Below, in pieces: positions 55,834 through 64,000 of a DNA stretch of 64,000 nucleotides (position 1 is the first letter of the stretch; each line of letters opens with the position of its first letter). The notes under the pieces are model-generated. The model was not told the origin of the DNA and made no database searches. It was given only the letters and a program-made list of their open reading frames with translations. The position numbers and the translations under genes are program-made. Source of the DNA: Candidatus Uhrbacteria bacterium (GTDB taxonomy: Bacteria > Patescibacteriota > Patescibacteriia > 2-12-FULL-60-25); contig QEVR01000002.1 of assembly GCA_003576745.1 (NCBI GenBank), positions 237,884-301,883 on the forward strand, in the 5' to 3' direction.

Positions 55834-57765
55834 TTATTTTCCTGCTTCAATATCGGGCGCCGCCGGACCCTCACGTTCTTCACCGAGCGCTTTTTCAAAT
55901 TCGCGTTTTTCCTGCTCGATCTTAAGCAGCTGCTTGGGATCAGTCGTGACAATCTGGTCTTCCGCGTACGACGCCACAACCTGAATGGCCGCATGTTTGT
56001 CGCCGGCGAAGAAAATGCCTTCTCCCCTTCCGCTCTCGAGAAGCAGGTATTTTTCCGATTGCGTAAGCAAAAAGGTTTTCGCGATCAAGTCGATGGATGC
56101 CGGACTCTGACGGAGAAGCAGCTGAAGCGAAGAGTTTGTCACGATTGCCTGCCCGTACGGGGACGTAAGGAAGTCGTTCACATCTTGCGTAATGGTGGTA
56201 ACGCCGAGATAATATTTTCTGCAGCGCTTCACGAGGGCGAAAATAAATTTCGCGGAGTCTTCGTGCTGCATGAGCCACCAGGCCTCGTCGATCACGAGAA
56301 TGCGCTTTTTGCGTTCGGAACGGACGGTATTCCAGATATAGTTGATAATGGTGTAAATCGCCATGGGGCGGAGTTCGTCTTCCAGATCGCGCACCGAAAA
56401 GATCACCAGAATATTGTCCATGTTCACCGTGGTTGGCGAATTCAGAAGCCCCGAGAATGTTCCTTCGGTGTACTTGCGGAGACGAACCACAAGATCTTCG
56501 GTTCCCTGCATGCCCTCCAGAATATCCTGGAAATCCTGGAGAATGGGCGGCTCAACCGCGCTTAAGTCCGCGCCGGCTACGATGTCTTTTTTCGCGTATG
56601 TTTCGAGAAGCGCGCGGTCGAGAATGCTGTCCTCCTGCACCGTAAGCTTGCCGAGCATAAGGCGGAGCAGGCCTTTTAAAATGATGACCGCGCTGCGAAT
56701 GACGTCCTCGGTGGAAACGGCTTCGCCCGACGGTTTCGGCAAATCGAATGGATTGATTTTTGCGGACGACGCGAGCGAAATATTGATATAGGTTCCTCCC
56801 ACCGCGTCGGACAGATGTTTGTATTCCATTTCCGGGTCAATCACGATTACCTCGGTGCCGAGCATGAGCGACCGAAGAATCTCGAGCTTGATGGCATAGG
56901 ATTTACCGGCGCCGGAGGTGGCGAAAATGACGGCATTGCCGTTTTGCAGCGAAAACCGGTCGAAGATGATAAGCGAATTGTTGTGTCGGTTCACGCCATA
57001 CAGGATTCCCTGATCCGACGTAAGCTCCGCGGAGGTAAACGGAAAACTCGACGCAATGGGCGACGTGCTCATGTTGAACGTAATCATGAGCTCGTCATTT
57101 CCGAGCGGCATGGTGGCATTGAATCCTTGCTCCGCCTGGTAATAGGCGCGTTTCGTATAGATGAGCATGGAACCGAACGTGGTTTCCACCTGATTGGACA
57201 GCCGATTGAGTTCTTCCACGTCGGTAGAGTAAAACGTGCAGTAAAAGCCGAACTGGAAAAAGTGTTCGATCCCCTGCGTAAGGTCGTCGCGGAGCTGTTC
57301 GATATCCCGAAGTGCCGTTTCCGAGGCCGGATCGCGCGGCTTCCCCGCCTCCGCGTCCATGGTGATCTGGGCTTCCACCACACCTACCTTGCGCTTGAGT
57401 TCTTTTAAAATGACGTCGGCCTTGATGGGATAAAAGAACATGGCGATATCGAGCTGCGCAGACAGGTTGATGATCGGCGAAGCCCAGCCCACCGTGACAT
57501 AGCGCGGATAGGTGACGATGAACAGCGTCCGACAAAACACATCGCCCAGCCGCACGTATGACGGATCTATTTTCATGGAGGCCGGCGCGATCAGATCCTT
57601 GATGGATGCGATGCCCTTGCGGTACACGCGCGCCTCCTCCAGGGCGACTTTTTCTTCCTCGGCTTTCTTTTTTAATTCTTCTTCCTTTTTGGGCTTGGTG
57701 TATTTTACGCCCCCCGCCGTGAGCGCCGAGGCATCAAAACCCTTTTTCTGTACGTCAATGGCCAT
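55834..57765 (-). CDS. virB4: VirB4/TraC-family secretion ATPase (C-terminal ATPase part)
   Basis: 643 residues. The energising ATPase of type IV secretion. It starts with basic-acidic helices (KKEEELKKKAEEEKVAL) and a partial N-domain (RLGDVFCRTLFIVTYPRYV), then the RecA-like ATPase: Walker A VIFATSGAGKSYAIKLE near residue 285, EVIVIDPEMEYKHL, Walker B KRILVIDEAWWLM near 491, and VTTITQDVNDFL. C-terminal segment EKYLLLESGRGEGIFFAGDK is typical of TraC/VirB4 homologues in Gram-positives. The gene upstream encodes what looks like a separate N-terminal domain, so VirB4 function is split. Confidence 0.92.
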   Translation of the reverse strand: MAIDVQKKGFDASALTAGGVKYTKPKKEEELKKKAEEEKVALEEARVYRKGIASIKDLIAPASMKIDPSYVRLGDVFCRTLFIVTYPRYVTVGWASPIINLSAQLDIAMFFYPIKADVILKELKRKVGVVEAQITMDAEAGKPRDPASETALRDIEQLRDDLTQGIEHFFQFGFYCTFYSTDVEELNRLSNQVETTFGSMLIYTKRAYYQAEQGFNATMPLGNDELMITFNMSTSPIASSFPFTSAELTSDQGILYGVNRHNNSLIIFDRFSLQNGNAVIFATSGAGKSYAIKLEILRSLMLGTEVIVIDPEMEYKHLSDAVGGTYINISLASSAKINPFDLPKPSGEAVSTEDVIRSAVIILKGLLRLMLGKLTVQEDSILDRALLETYAKKDIVAGADLSAVEPPILQDFQDILEGMQGTEDLVVRLRKYTEGTFSGLLNSPTTVNMDNILVIFSVRDLEDELRPMAIYTIINYIWNTVRSERKKRILVIDEAWWLMQHEDSAKFIFALVKRCRKYYLGVTTITQDVNDFLTSPYGQAIVTNSSLQLLLRQSPASIDLIAKTFLLTQSEKYLLLESGRGEGIFFAGDKHAAIQVVASYAEDQIVTTDPKQLLKIEQEKREFEKALGEEREGPAAPDIEAGK

Positions 57766-57771
57766 ACCCTA

Positions 57772-58470
57772 TTATCCTTCAAGCTGGAGCTTATTAATCT
57801 CCTGCATGCGCTCGGATTCAAAGAGCTCCGGGTTATACACGGTGTAGTAAAGTTCAATCAGCGACTGCGTATCCAGCATGACGGCATTCAATGACATGGA
57901 GGCGAGTCCGCTGATCACCGAATTCACGCGAAGCATCAGCTGCTGTTTTTTGTCTTGAAAGCGCTTCTCCGACAGCCGGATCGCCACCGAAGGCGTGAGA
58001 ATCTCCTGAAGCCGCGTAAAAAAATTCCGGCGCTGAAGACCCTCGCCTTCTTCGGCAGCCGCGGGATCCAGCGGCACCACCACATAAAAGCGCTTTTGCA
58101 TAATCTCCCCGATCTCCACGAGCTGGCGGATATAATCGCGGTAATCGGCAATCTGATTCCGAAGCAGGTCATTTTTCTGCTTCTTCTCCGCGTCTTTCAA
58201 ACGGTTCAAATAGTCGTCGATATTCATTTTCCGGCTTTGAATGACCACTTGGATGGGAAAATCCAGGGAATTCAGAAAGCCCATATAGGATTGCACGATG
58301 GCATTCTGCTCATCCACGTTTTTCAAGGAAAAGTTGATGCTGGAAACCAGCAATACGGCGCGGATGGTGCCGTCCTTCAGAATGACCACATCCTCCTTGA
58401 TTTCGGCAATATCAAGAAATCGCTGTGTGGGCACTCCGGGTTTGGATCCTGCAAGCTTTTTACTCTGCAT
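57772..58470 (-). CDS. TraC/VirB4 N-terminal-like protein
   Basis: 232 residues, no signal peptide or membrane helix. The segment RFLDIAEIKEDVVILKDGTI and AVLLVSSINFSLKNVDEQNA is the start of the CagE/TrbE/VirB4 N-terminal domain, followed by long helices (DYLNRLKDAEKKQKNDLLRN) and KRFYVVVPLD. Gap of 6 nt to virB4 and 11 nt from prgI: one operon. Probably forms the N-terminal part of the ATPase complex as a separate polypeptide. Confidence 0.78.
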   Translation of the reverse strand: MQSKKLAGSKPGVPTQRFLDIAEIKEDVVILKDGTIRAVLLVSSINFSLKNVDEQNAIVQSYMGFLNSLDFPIQVVIQSRKMNIDDYLNRLKDAEKKQKNDLLRNQIADYRDYIRQLVEIGEIMQKRFYVVVPLDPAAAEEGEGLQRRNFFTRLQEILTPSVAIRLSEKRFQDKKQQLMLRVNSVISGLASMSLNAVMLDTQSLIELYYTVYNPELFESERMQEINKLQLEG

Positions 58471-58481
58471 ACATCATGCGT

Positions 58482-58970
58482 TCAGGCCTTTGCTCCGGTC
58501 GGGGCGCTCATAACCGGCCCCGATTCTTCTTCCCCTTCTTCCGGCACATACACTCCCCCTGTATTCACGGTTAGCGACAGATCGCGCAGACGCGTAGAGC
58601 CCGGACGCGCTTTTCGCGCAGGGCCTTTTTTCTCTTCCTCCACAATCAGCTGCGGTTTAATGATTTGACGCAGTTCCGCATCCGTATAGTCTTTATTCCA
58701 TACGCGCAAATTCGGCCTCGAAACGGTCTGAACGAAATTCAGGAAAAATACATGAAACGGCTGGCCGTTCACCTTGATGAAACCGAAGGCGCCGCCGATC
58801 CCCGCCGTGAGAAGCCCGAGGGGGATAAAATACGCCAATTTCAACAAACGGAATTCAAGGAACAGCAGGAAGAACGTGGCGAGGGACAAGACGAATTGCC
58901 GAACCGTAATGGGCCCGAGGATTTTATCCTCGTTTTCAATGAATTGAGGAACGATGAATTTATCCGGCAT
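58482..58970 (-). CDS. PrgI family membrane protein
   Basis: 162 residues. Starts KFIVPQFIENEDKILGPITV, the PrgI/DUF3761-like signature, with two helices (about 24-41 and 47-66) and the conserved NGQPFHVFFLNFVQ. After about 105 the tail is charged and disordered. PrgI proteins are small inner-membrane subunits next to VirB4 in Gram-positive type IV secretion. TACAAT lies 18 nt upstream of the ATG. Confidence 0.88.
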   Translation of the reverse strand: MPDKFIVPQFIENEDKILGPITVRQFVLSLATFFLLFLEFRLLKLAYFIPLGLLTAGIGGAFGFIKVNGQPFHVFFLNFVQTVSRPNLRVWNKDYTDAELRQIIKPQLIVEEEKKGPARKARPGSTRLRDLSLTVNTGGVYVPEEGEEESGPVMSAPTGAKA

Positions 58971-59466
58971 GTTTGACCCGTCACATTGTATCGTAAATGA
59001 AGAGAAAGGGGAAAAGGAGGGACAGGGGTTAGCGGGTTATGAGTTGTGGGTCGTGAGTCGCGGGTTAGGGGTCTGAGATGAAACCGCTTACCTACGAACC
59101 TACGATCTTCCGAACCTACGAACCCAAGGGCAAAGGGAACGGGGTACGGGTTATTGGTTACTAGTTAGGGGTTTCGGGTTACGGGACGCATGGCTTACAG
59201 ACTACGAACCTACGGACCTACGATCTTACGGACCCAAGGGCTAAGGGAAACAAGTTATAGGGAAGATTGTAGGCGGAAGCTGTTCACTGTTAGCAATGAG
59301 CAATTGGGAAAAGAGGGCAAAGAGCAAAGGGAACGGGTTCGGAGTTCGGGTAGAATTATGTCCCACCCTACGCAACGACGTACTCTTCCCACCAGCGCAA
59401 CTACGCAATTTCCCGCATAACTCACGTCCCCCGCCCTACGCACTCCTACTCCCTACTCCCTCCCCG
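58971..59466 (+). repeat. Family-1 intergenic repeat (copy 9, long)
   Basis: About 495 bp without a gene between prgI and the next gene of the cluster, so it may break the operon. The first half holds G-rich words and CTACGAACCTACGATCTTCC modules; a second lead-in GGGAAGATTGTAGGCGGAAG, GCAATGAGCAATTGGG and GGGAACGGGTTCGGAGTTCG lead to the core GGTAGAATTATGTCCC near 59346. The C-rich tail is CTACGCAACGACG, CTCCTACTCCCTACTCCC. Confidence 0.8.
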
Positions 59467-61761
59467 TCACATTCTCATCTGCGCATTGAGCGAAATAATC
59501 GCCGAAAGTTCTTCCGGGCTCGGAACATTTTCTCCGGCGGCTCGTTTAGCCGTAACAAGGTCGTTCACGGGCTTGCCGGATTTGAACGCTTCCGCAAGGA
59601 GCTTTAAATACATTTGCTGAAGCGGGCTTTGCTGCCAGGCCTGTATCCCCTGCACCTGTTTGTTGAAAGACTCTTGGCCAAGAAGATCTATTTTATCTTT
59701 TATTCTTGCGGCGGCTGCGGCCGGATCGGCGCTTAAGCGTCGAAACTGATCGAGCGTCAGACTGCCGATTTCCTGAAGCGGTCCGGTTAATCCCCGATCC
59801 GGGGGACGAATATCGGTCATCTTCGGCCTGCCGGCCTGCGCCCGGGCCTGTAAATCCGCCGTCGCCGCACTCACCTTTACCATGGGTTTTTCCGGAAGTT
59901 TTCTCGGCGGGGTCGGTTTTGCTCCCGGTGCCTGCGAAAAGGGTTTTGCCGGATGCATGACCGAAGGCGCTGCCGCGGTCGGTGTTGCCGCGGCAGGTAC
60001 CAGCTCCCCATACTTCGTACGCTCTTTCGCTTTTTCCTTCAGATCTACGGGGTGCGGAAGCGGCGTCGTGTACCCCTGCGCAATCACCTTCATTCTGGAA
60101 AGAAGCTGCTTTTTCTCTTCCTCCTCCACGCGTTTGGATTTGATCTTCTCCTCGTACCATAAGGCATGCTCTTCCGCCTCGCGCCGGCGGCGCCCTTCAA
60201 TTTTCTTTTCCTGTTCCGTAAGTTGCTGCTCGATTTTCGATTTCTCCTCCATGGCAATGCCGTCGCGGAATTCCTTGTACCCATCCTCGATGTGGTTCGC
60301 CACCTTCTCGGCAATCTCTCGCGCATATCCAAGCCCCCCCACTTTCACGTCGCGCATGAGCTTCATGAGCACTTCGTTCCGGCTGCGGACGTCCCGGAGG
60401 CGCGTCGACACGATGTTCTCGAGGCGACGGACGAGGTATTCATCGCGCGGCTTGTCCGCGATCTTGTCCATTGTTGCCCGCACAGAACGGTATAACACGC
60501 TGGTCGTATCTTTCGCGGGACGCGGCATGGTAGAAGCGATTTCCGCGATTTCCCGTTCGTCCTCATCCGATTCTTTCGGCGCGGAAGGTTCTGAGGGAAC
60601 GGCAGGTGCCGGCTTCGCGCGTTTGATCGCCGAGGAAAGCCAGCGGGAATATTCCTCTTCCGCCATGAGCTCAACGCGGCCGAGAATATCGTTCATGGCG
60701 TCTATGGCAGCTTTTGCTTTCTCCTTGGACAGACCGAGGCCGCCGAAATCTGCGGACCTCGCAAGCTGATCCTCCACCTGCGCATCGATACGTACGCCTT
60801 TGACCTTGCTGATCAGCAGGTCGCGGAGGCGTTCCTGCGCCTGCCCCATGAGCGGGATGCCGGCCATGCGCGCCACCTCGTGAGCCGCACCGCCATACGT
60901 CATCGGTTTGGTATAGACCTGATAATACGGCGCCGGCGGAAGGACAAGTCCTGCTTCTTTCGCAGCGTCCTGTGCGGACGGCGTCACGGTTTTTCCGAAC
61001 GGCAGATAACGATAGGCGAGCAGACTGCCGATGAGTTTTGATTTTTCCTCATCGTTGAAATTGGAAAACTCGCCGCGCAAGGCTGCGATATATTTCGGAA
61101 GATCGATGACGCCCGCGAGCACCGCGTGATCCATTTCATTCAAAAACTGGAGGTCGTCGTCCGTAAGCGCGAATGCCTGCTTGAGCGCGCGCTCCGACTC
61201 GCGGTAATGCGCGGACGTGACAAAACGGAATGATACCTCGTCCAATGGCGGCAGCTCGAGTCCTGCTTCGCTTTCGTCGGCCGGGGCATTTGCGGGCTGT
61301 ACCGATTCCGGGACGGATGAAGCTCCCGACTCGGAAACTTTGCCCACCTTCGGAGCCGATGGAGGTTGTGCCGCTTCCCGTATTGGAGACGAAGCTGTTG
61401 CGCTCAGCGCATCTGCCAAGGCAGGCGATGGAGGGGTCGGTTCTGACACGACGTCCTCGGAAGCCGCCCTTGAGGGGCGCGCGGAAGCTGGGAGTTCAGA
61501 AACGAACGCTACCGGAGAAGGAATCGGCGGCAATGGATGGACGGTTGAGGCAATAGGCGCTCCCGTGGCTTCCTCGATCTTCTCCGGAGCAACGCGGGAT
61601 GCCGAACGTATAAAAGCCGCCCGCGACTGCAATAATGGATCGCTCGAAGCATGTACCGGGCGGGATGTCGCATCTGCAGATTGAGAAACAGACGCCGCAC
61701 CGGTTGCGGCCGTTGCGGCTGGCTCTGCTGGGTTCGCGGACGGTTTCTGTTCTTCCTGCAT
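59467..61761 (-). CDS. Large cytoplasmic accessory protein of the secretion cluster
   Basis: 764 residues, no membrane helix. Residues 1-180 are Ala/Pro/Ser/Glu-rich and probably disordered; 190-400 is a helical domain (RFVTSAHYRESERALKQAFA, MDHAVLAGVIDLPKYIAALR); 400-600 coiled coil with many Glu/Lys (EEKSKIEQQLTEQEKKIEGR); the end (about 690-764) is helical with SLTDQFRRL-like text reading LTLDQFRRLSADPAAAAARI. Only 9 nt separate it from the VirB6-like gene upstream, so they are co-transcribed. It may bind the cytoplasmic part of the machine; function unknown. Confidence 0.7.
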   Translation of the reverse strand: MQEEQKPSANPAEPAATAATGAASVSQSADATSRPVHASSDPLLQSRAAFIRSASRVAPEKIEEATGAPIASTVHPLPPIPSPVAFVSELPASARPSRAASEDVVSEPTPPSPALADALSATASSPIREAAQPPSAPKVGKVSESGASSVPESVQPANAPADESEAGLELPPLDEVSFRFVTSAHYRESERALKQAFALTDDDLQFLNEMDHAVLAGVIDLPKYIAALRGEFSNFNDEEKSKLIGSLLAYRYLPFGKTVTPSAQDAAKEAGLVLPPAPYYQVYTKPMTYGGAAHEVARMAGIPLMGQAQERLRDLLISKVKGVRIDAQVEDQLARSADFGGLGLSKEKAKAAIDAMNDILGRVELMAEEEYSRWLSSAIKRAKPAPAVPSEPSAPKESDEDEREIAEIASTMPRPAKDTTSVLYRSVRATMDKIADKPRDEYLVRRLENIVSTRLRDVRSRNEVLMKLMRDVKVGGLGYAREIAEKVANHIEDGYKEFRDGIAMEEKSKIEQQLTEQEKKIEGRRRREAEEHALWYEEKIKSKRVEEEEKKQLLSRMKVIAQGYTTPLPHPVDLKEKAKERTKYGELVPAAATPTAAAPSVMHPAKPFSQAPGAKPTPPRKLPEKPMVKVSAATADLQARAQAGRPKMTDIRPPDRGLTGPLQEIGSLTLDQFRRLSADPAAAAARIKDKIDLLGQESFNKQVQGIQAWQQSPLQQMYLKLLAEAFKSGKPVNDLVTAKRAAGENVPSPEELSAIISLNAQMRM

Positions 61762-61770
61762 ACCAGTGAC

Positions 61771-64000
61771 TTATGGAGCATTTCCTCCTCTGGGCGGAGC
61801 AGCAGGAGGCGTACCCGGCGGCGGTGTTGCGGGCGGCGCGCCTCCGCCCCCGCCGGCAGGACCTTCCCCGCGATACCCTCCGCGGCGAAGCCTGCGCTCC
61901 AAGCGTCCCTCGGCCGTAAGGGTTTCACGAGCTGACGTTCCTGCTGCAGTGGTAGCGCTACCCGCGGCGCCGGCAAGAGACCGTGCGGTGCGTTCGGATA
62001 CGCTGCCGGTGAGATCCCGAAGCGAGCCCTTGCGGATTTGATCACGCTTCTTGAGAACATCCACATCGAGCATATTAATGTTCAGTCCGGAAGCGCCCAA
62101 TGCGGCCGCCAAATCCGCCTGACTCTTTGCGGTTTTGATGGTTTTCTTATCCACGAACACGGCGCCGGCCCCGAGCTTCTCCTGCGCCTTATTATGCTTG
62201 TCGATGACGGTTTCGATGCGCGCGCCTTCCTGATCCATAATGCGAGCCATGCGCCCGACGGACTCAAGCGCATTCTTATTGCCGGATCCTTTTGCCTGTT
62301 CGGCCGCGCGTTCAAGGGCGCCCACATCCGTTGCACCCGCAAAGCGGCGTCTTGCCTCATTGTAGCCCCGGGGATTCTGCTGGAGCGTCTGGAAGTCCAT
62401 TTGATTGTAAATATTCACGTCCTGTTTGGCTGCCTGATGAATCGCACTGATATTCGCCGTAAAGCTCTTGCCCTCTGCCTCGTTTTCGAAAGCGCCATTT
62501 GAAATCTTGTACGCTTCATCGAGCCGCGAGCCGGCGCGCATCATGCCGAGCTGGGCCTCCTGTACGCCGCGCGCGTCTCCGGCGGCGCGATAGCGTTCCA
62601 CCTCGGATTTTCCGGCCTCGATTTCGCGATCACGCCGCCGTGCGCGCGCCGGACCCGCGGCTGCGGCGCGAACCGCGCCTTCTTCCATTTCCTTGGCCGT
62701 ATACAGCCGATACTGGGAACGGCCGTTCGCATCCCTCCCGCCCGGCATATACATGCCGCCCGCCATTTCGCCGGACTGAATGAATGCGCCGACGGGCATA
62801 TTGCGGCTTGCCGCGGCAGCCGTAAGCTCGCCCACGCGCTGCCGCAGGAGCTGGCCCTTGGTGCCGCCCTTTTCCACGAGCTTTTTATAATACTCATTCT
62901 CCTTATTAAACTCGCCGCTCTCGTCCAGCATGCCGCTGCCGGTTAAAATCGCATCCAGCACGCGCGGATCCTGATAGGCGCGCGAATCCACGTTCTTCAT
63001 GAAATCATTCGCATCCCCGTCGTCGATCATGCGCGTCACCTGGCGACGCAGGGCGTCGTCGTCCTGAATCCAGTCGGGGCGCTTTTGCGATTCCTTGCGC
63101 GCCTCATCCAATAGCTTCTGGTCATTGGTCTCTTCGCCGATGCGCGTAATAAGATCGCGGTCCTGCGCGGCCATGCTGCGCGCATCGCGCTCCGCGAGCG
63201 CGGCTGCCATGTCGGCGCTCATGCCGGATGCTTTGTACTCGGCCTCTTTCTGCTCGCGCGTGGCCTTCATGCCGTCGGATGATGTCCGAAGCTGGGCGAG
63301 TTGAAGTTCGGCAGCGCGTTTTTTATCTGCATCAACGGAACGCGACGCATAGCGCTCAAGCGCCTGTATACGCTCGCCGGCGCTCATGTCCCGCGTAGCG
63401 CCTTCCATGCGTTCTTCGAATTCGCGACGACGCGCAACGCGACGTCCGCGCAACTGGCCGCCTGCCACGCCTAAGGCAGTAATGCCCGTTGCCGCGCCCG
63501 CGGCCTGAAGCACCCCGCCGGCTCTTCCTGCCAAATTCAAGCGCGATTCCGCCACCCGTCCAACAGCAACCGCTCCGCGCGCTCCTGCCCGCCCCGCCGC
63601 GCGCGCGCCGCGCTCAACTCCTCTCGCCGCCATTGCGCCGCCGGCAAGCAGTCCTCCGTAGCTTAAGAATCTTGCGGCCGCGACGCCTCCCCGCTGGATG
63701 CCGCCCGCCACCCGGCCGAGCGTCGGCGAGAAGGAAGATCCAATGGAGACGGCTGCCTGCACGCCCATCATGAGCATAATAATGGCCACAAAAAACGTAG
63801 CGACTTCCTGGACGTTTCCGACGGCGGTCGCGAAATAGCTTTGCTGAAGCTGGGCCGTTTCACCGGCGGCGGCCTGCTGCGCCGCAAAACTCCCGAATCC
63901 TCCCTGCTGAACCGTGGCAAGGGTGAGCCACAGGAAAAAGGCCATAATCGGTCCGCCCACGAGCATGGCCCCGAGTTTGGACCAATATCCTTCCGTAATG
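61771..64000 (-). CDS. VirB6/TrbL-like membrane protein, N-terminus outside window
   Basis: The frame is open to the window edge (ITEGYWSKLGAMLVGGPIM...), so the start lies beyond 64000. Visible are the last membrane helices (PIMAFFLWLTLATVQQG, YFATAVGNVQEVATFFVAII) and a very long Ala/Arg/Glu-rich cytoplasmic region of about 630 residues with helical segments, ending in a Pro/Gly tail (GGGGAPPATPPPGTPP). VirB6/TrbL proteins form the inner-membrane channel of type IV secretion; the large soluble extension is unusual for them. Heads the operon running into the 764-residue protein. Confidence 0.75.
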   Translation of the reverse strand, partial: ITEGYWSKLGAMLVGGPIMAFFLWLTLATVQQGGFGSFAAQQAAAGETAQLQQSYFATAVGNVQEVATFFVAIIMLMMGVQAAVSIGSSFSPTLGRVAGGIQRGGVAAARFLSYGGLLAGGAMAARGVERGARAAGRAGARGAVAVGRVAESRLNLAGRAGGVLQAAGAATGITALGVAGGQLRGRRVARRREFEERMEGATRDMSAGERIQALERYASRSVDADKKRAAELQLAQLRTSSDGMKATREQKEAEYKASGMSADMAAALAERDARSMAAQDRDLITRIGEETNDQKLLDEARKESQKRPDWIQDDDALRRQVTRMIDDGDANDFMKNVDSRAYQDPRVLDAILTGSGMLDESGEFNKENEYYKKLVEKGGTKGQLLRQRVGELTAAAASRNMPVGAFIQSGEMAGGMYMPGGRDANGRSQYRLYTAKEMEEGAVRAAAAGPARARRRDREIEAGKSEVERYRAAGDARGVQEAQLGMMRAGSRLDEAYKISNGAFENEAEGKSFTANISAIHQAAKQDVNIYNQMDFQTLQQNPRGYNEARRRFAGATDVGALERAAEQAKGSGNKNALESVGRMARIMDQEGARIETVIDKHNKAQEKLGAGAVFVDKKTIKTAKSQADLAAALGASGLNINMLDVDVLKKRDQIRKGSLRDLTGSVSERTARSLAGAAGSATTAAGTSARETLTAEGRLERRLRRGGYRGEGPAGGGGGAPPATPPPGTPPAAPPRGGNAP

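Noticed and set aside
55279-56565. A 428-codon plus-strand frame opposite virB4 and the small anchored protein
   Set aside because: Crosses the boundary of two real genes on the other strand and has no family features.
1-64000. Alternative genetic code with UGA as glycine
   Set aside because: Clear genes such as terL, cap5, virB4's neighbours and the methyltransferase end at TGA, and no TGA is found inside a conserved frame. The one interrupted gene has TAA.

Overview
The window looks like a chromosome segment of a Patescibacteria (Candidate Phyla Radiation) bacterium. The reasons are short single-copy housekeeping genes in loose arrangement, a PrgI/VirB4/VirB6-type secretion core on the chromosome, DUF4173 and baseplate-J-like membrane proteins, very few Shine-Dalgarno sequences, and several intergenic repeat families. 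TGA is used as an ordinary stop, so the UGA=Gly code of Gracilibacteria/Absconditabacteria does not apply. I cannot place it below phylum level.

Layout. 1-1029: infC (partial), rpmI, rplT. 1.07-3.66 kb: a coiled-coil protein and a small membrane protein. 3.7-5.7 kb: thrS behind a T-box leader. 5.8-12.1 kb: two membrane proteins and dnaE. 12.5-14.6 kb: a small membrane protein and a secreted protein. 14.7-19.7 kb: pheT, pheS, rseP. 19.9-21.4 kb: two guanylate-kinase-like genes. 21.7-25.1 kb: a CobO-like protein, a small gene broken by an in-frame TAA, murI and a phosphohexomutase. 25.3-28.4 kb: lemA and a ClpC-type ATPase.

28.5-35.9 kb is the most unusual segment. It holds a membrane protein, an anchored beta-propeller, a DsbA-like oxidase and three related secreted proteins. 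Each of the three has a VirB2/TrbC-like two-helix core, and each carries a different C-terminal module: lytic transglycosylase-like, FGE-sulfatase-like, or NlpC/P60-like. Two of them also carry a Cys-rich N-terminal domain. With the second secretion cluster at 55.2-64.0 kb (small membrane protein, VirB4 split into two genes, PrgI, a large accessory protein, a VirB6/TrbL-like protein) they suggest an envelope-spanning type IV secretion or pilus machine whose pilin-like subunits carry enzymatic heads.

36.1-40.5 kb: radA, recG and a GIY-YIG protein. 40.7-46.2 kb is a foreign island. It starts with the tail of a truncated DNA methyltransferase abutting a repeat, followed by an intact methyltransferase and the small and large terminase subunits. 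On the opposite strand are a CBASS-type HNH-SAVED effector (Cap5) with a truncated remnant of its probable CD-NTase and a DUF2188 protein, and then a divergent XRE/ImmA regulator pair. 46.3-54.9 kb: tRNA-Ser(GCU), an RND pump with its adaptor, tRNA-Arg(GCG), tRNA-Ser(UGA), a HAD phosphatase and comFC.

Two intergenic repeat families recur. Family 1 is a G-rich arm followed by a C-rich arm around a GGGGA-AATTATG-TCCCC core. Family 2 is a smaller element with GGATCC-containing inverted ends. Many genes have a TAnnnT hexamer 5-9 nt before the start codon, which suggests leaderless mRNAs.
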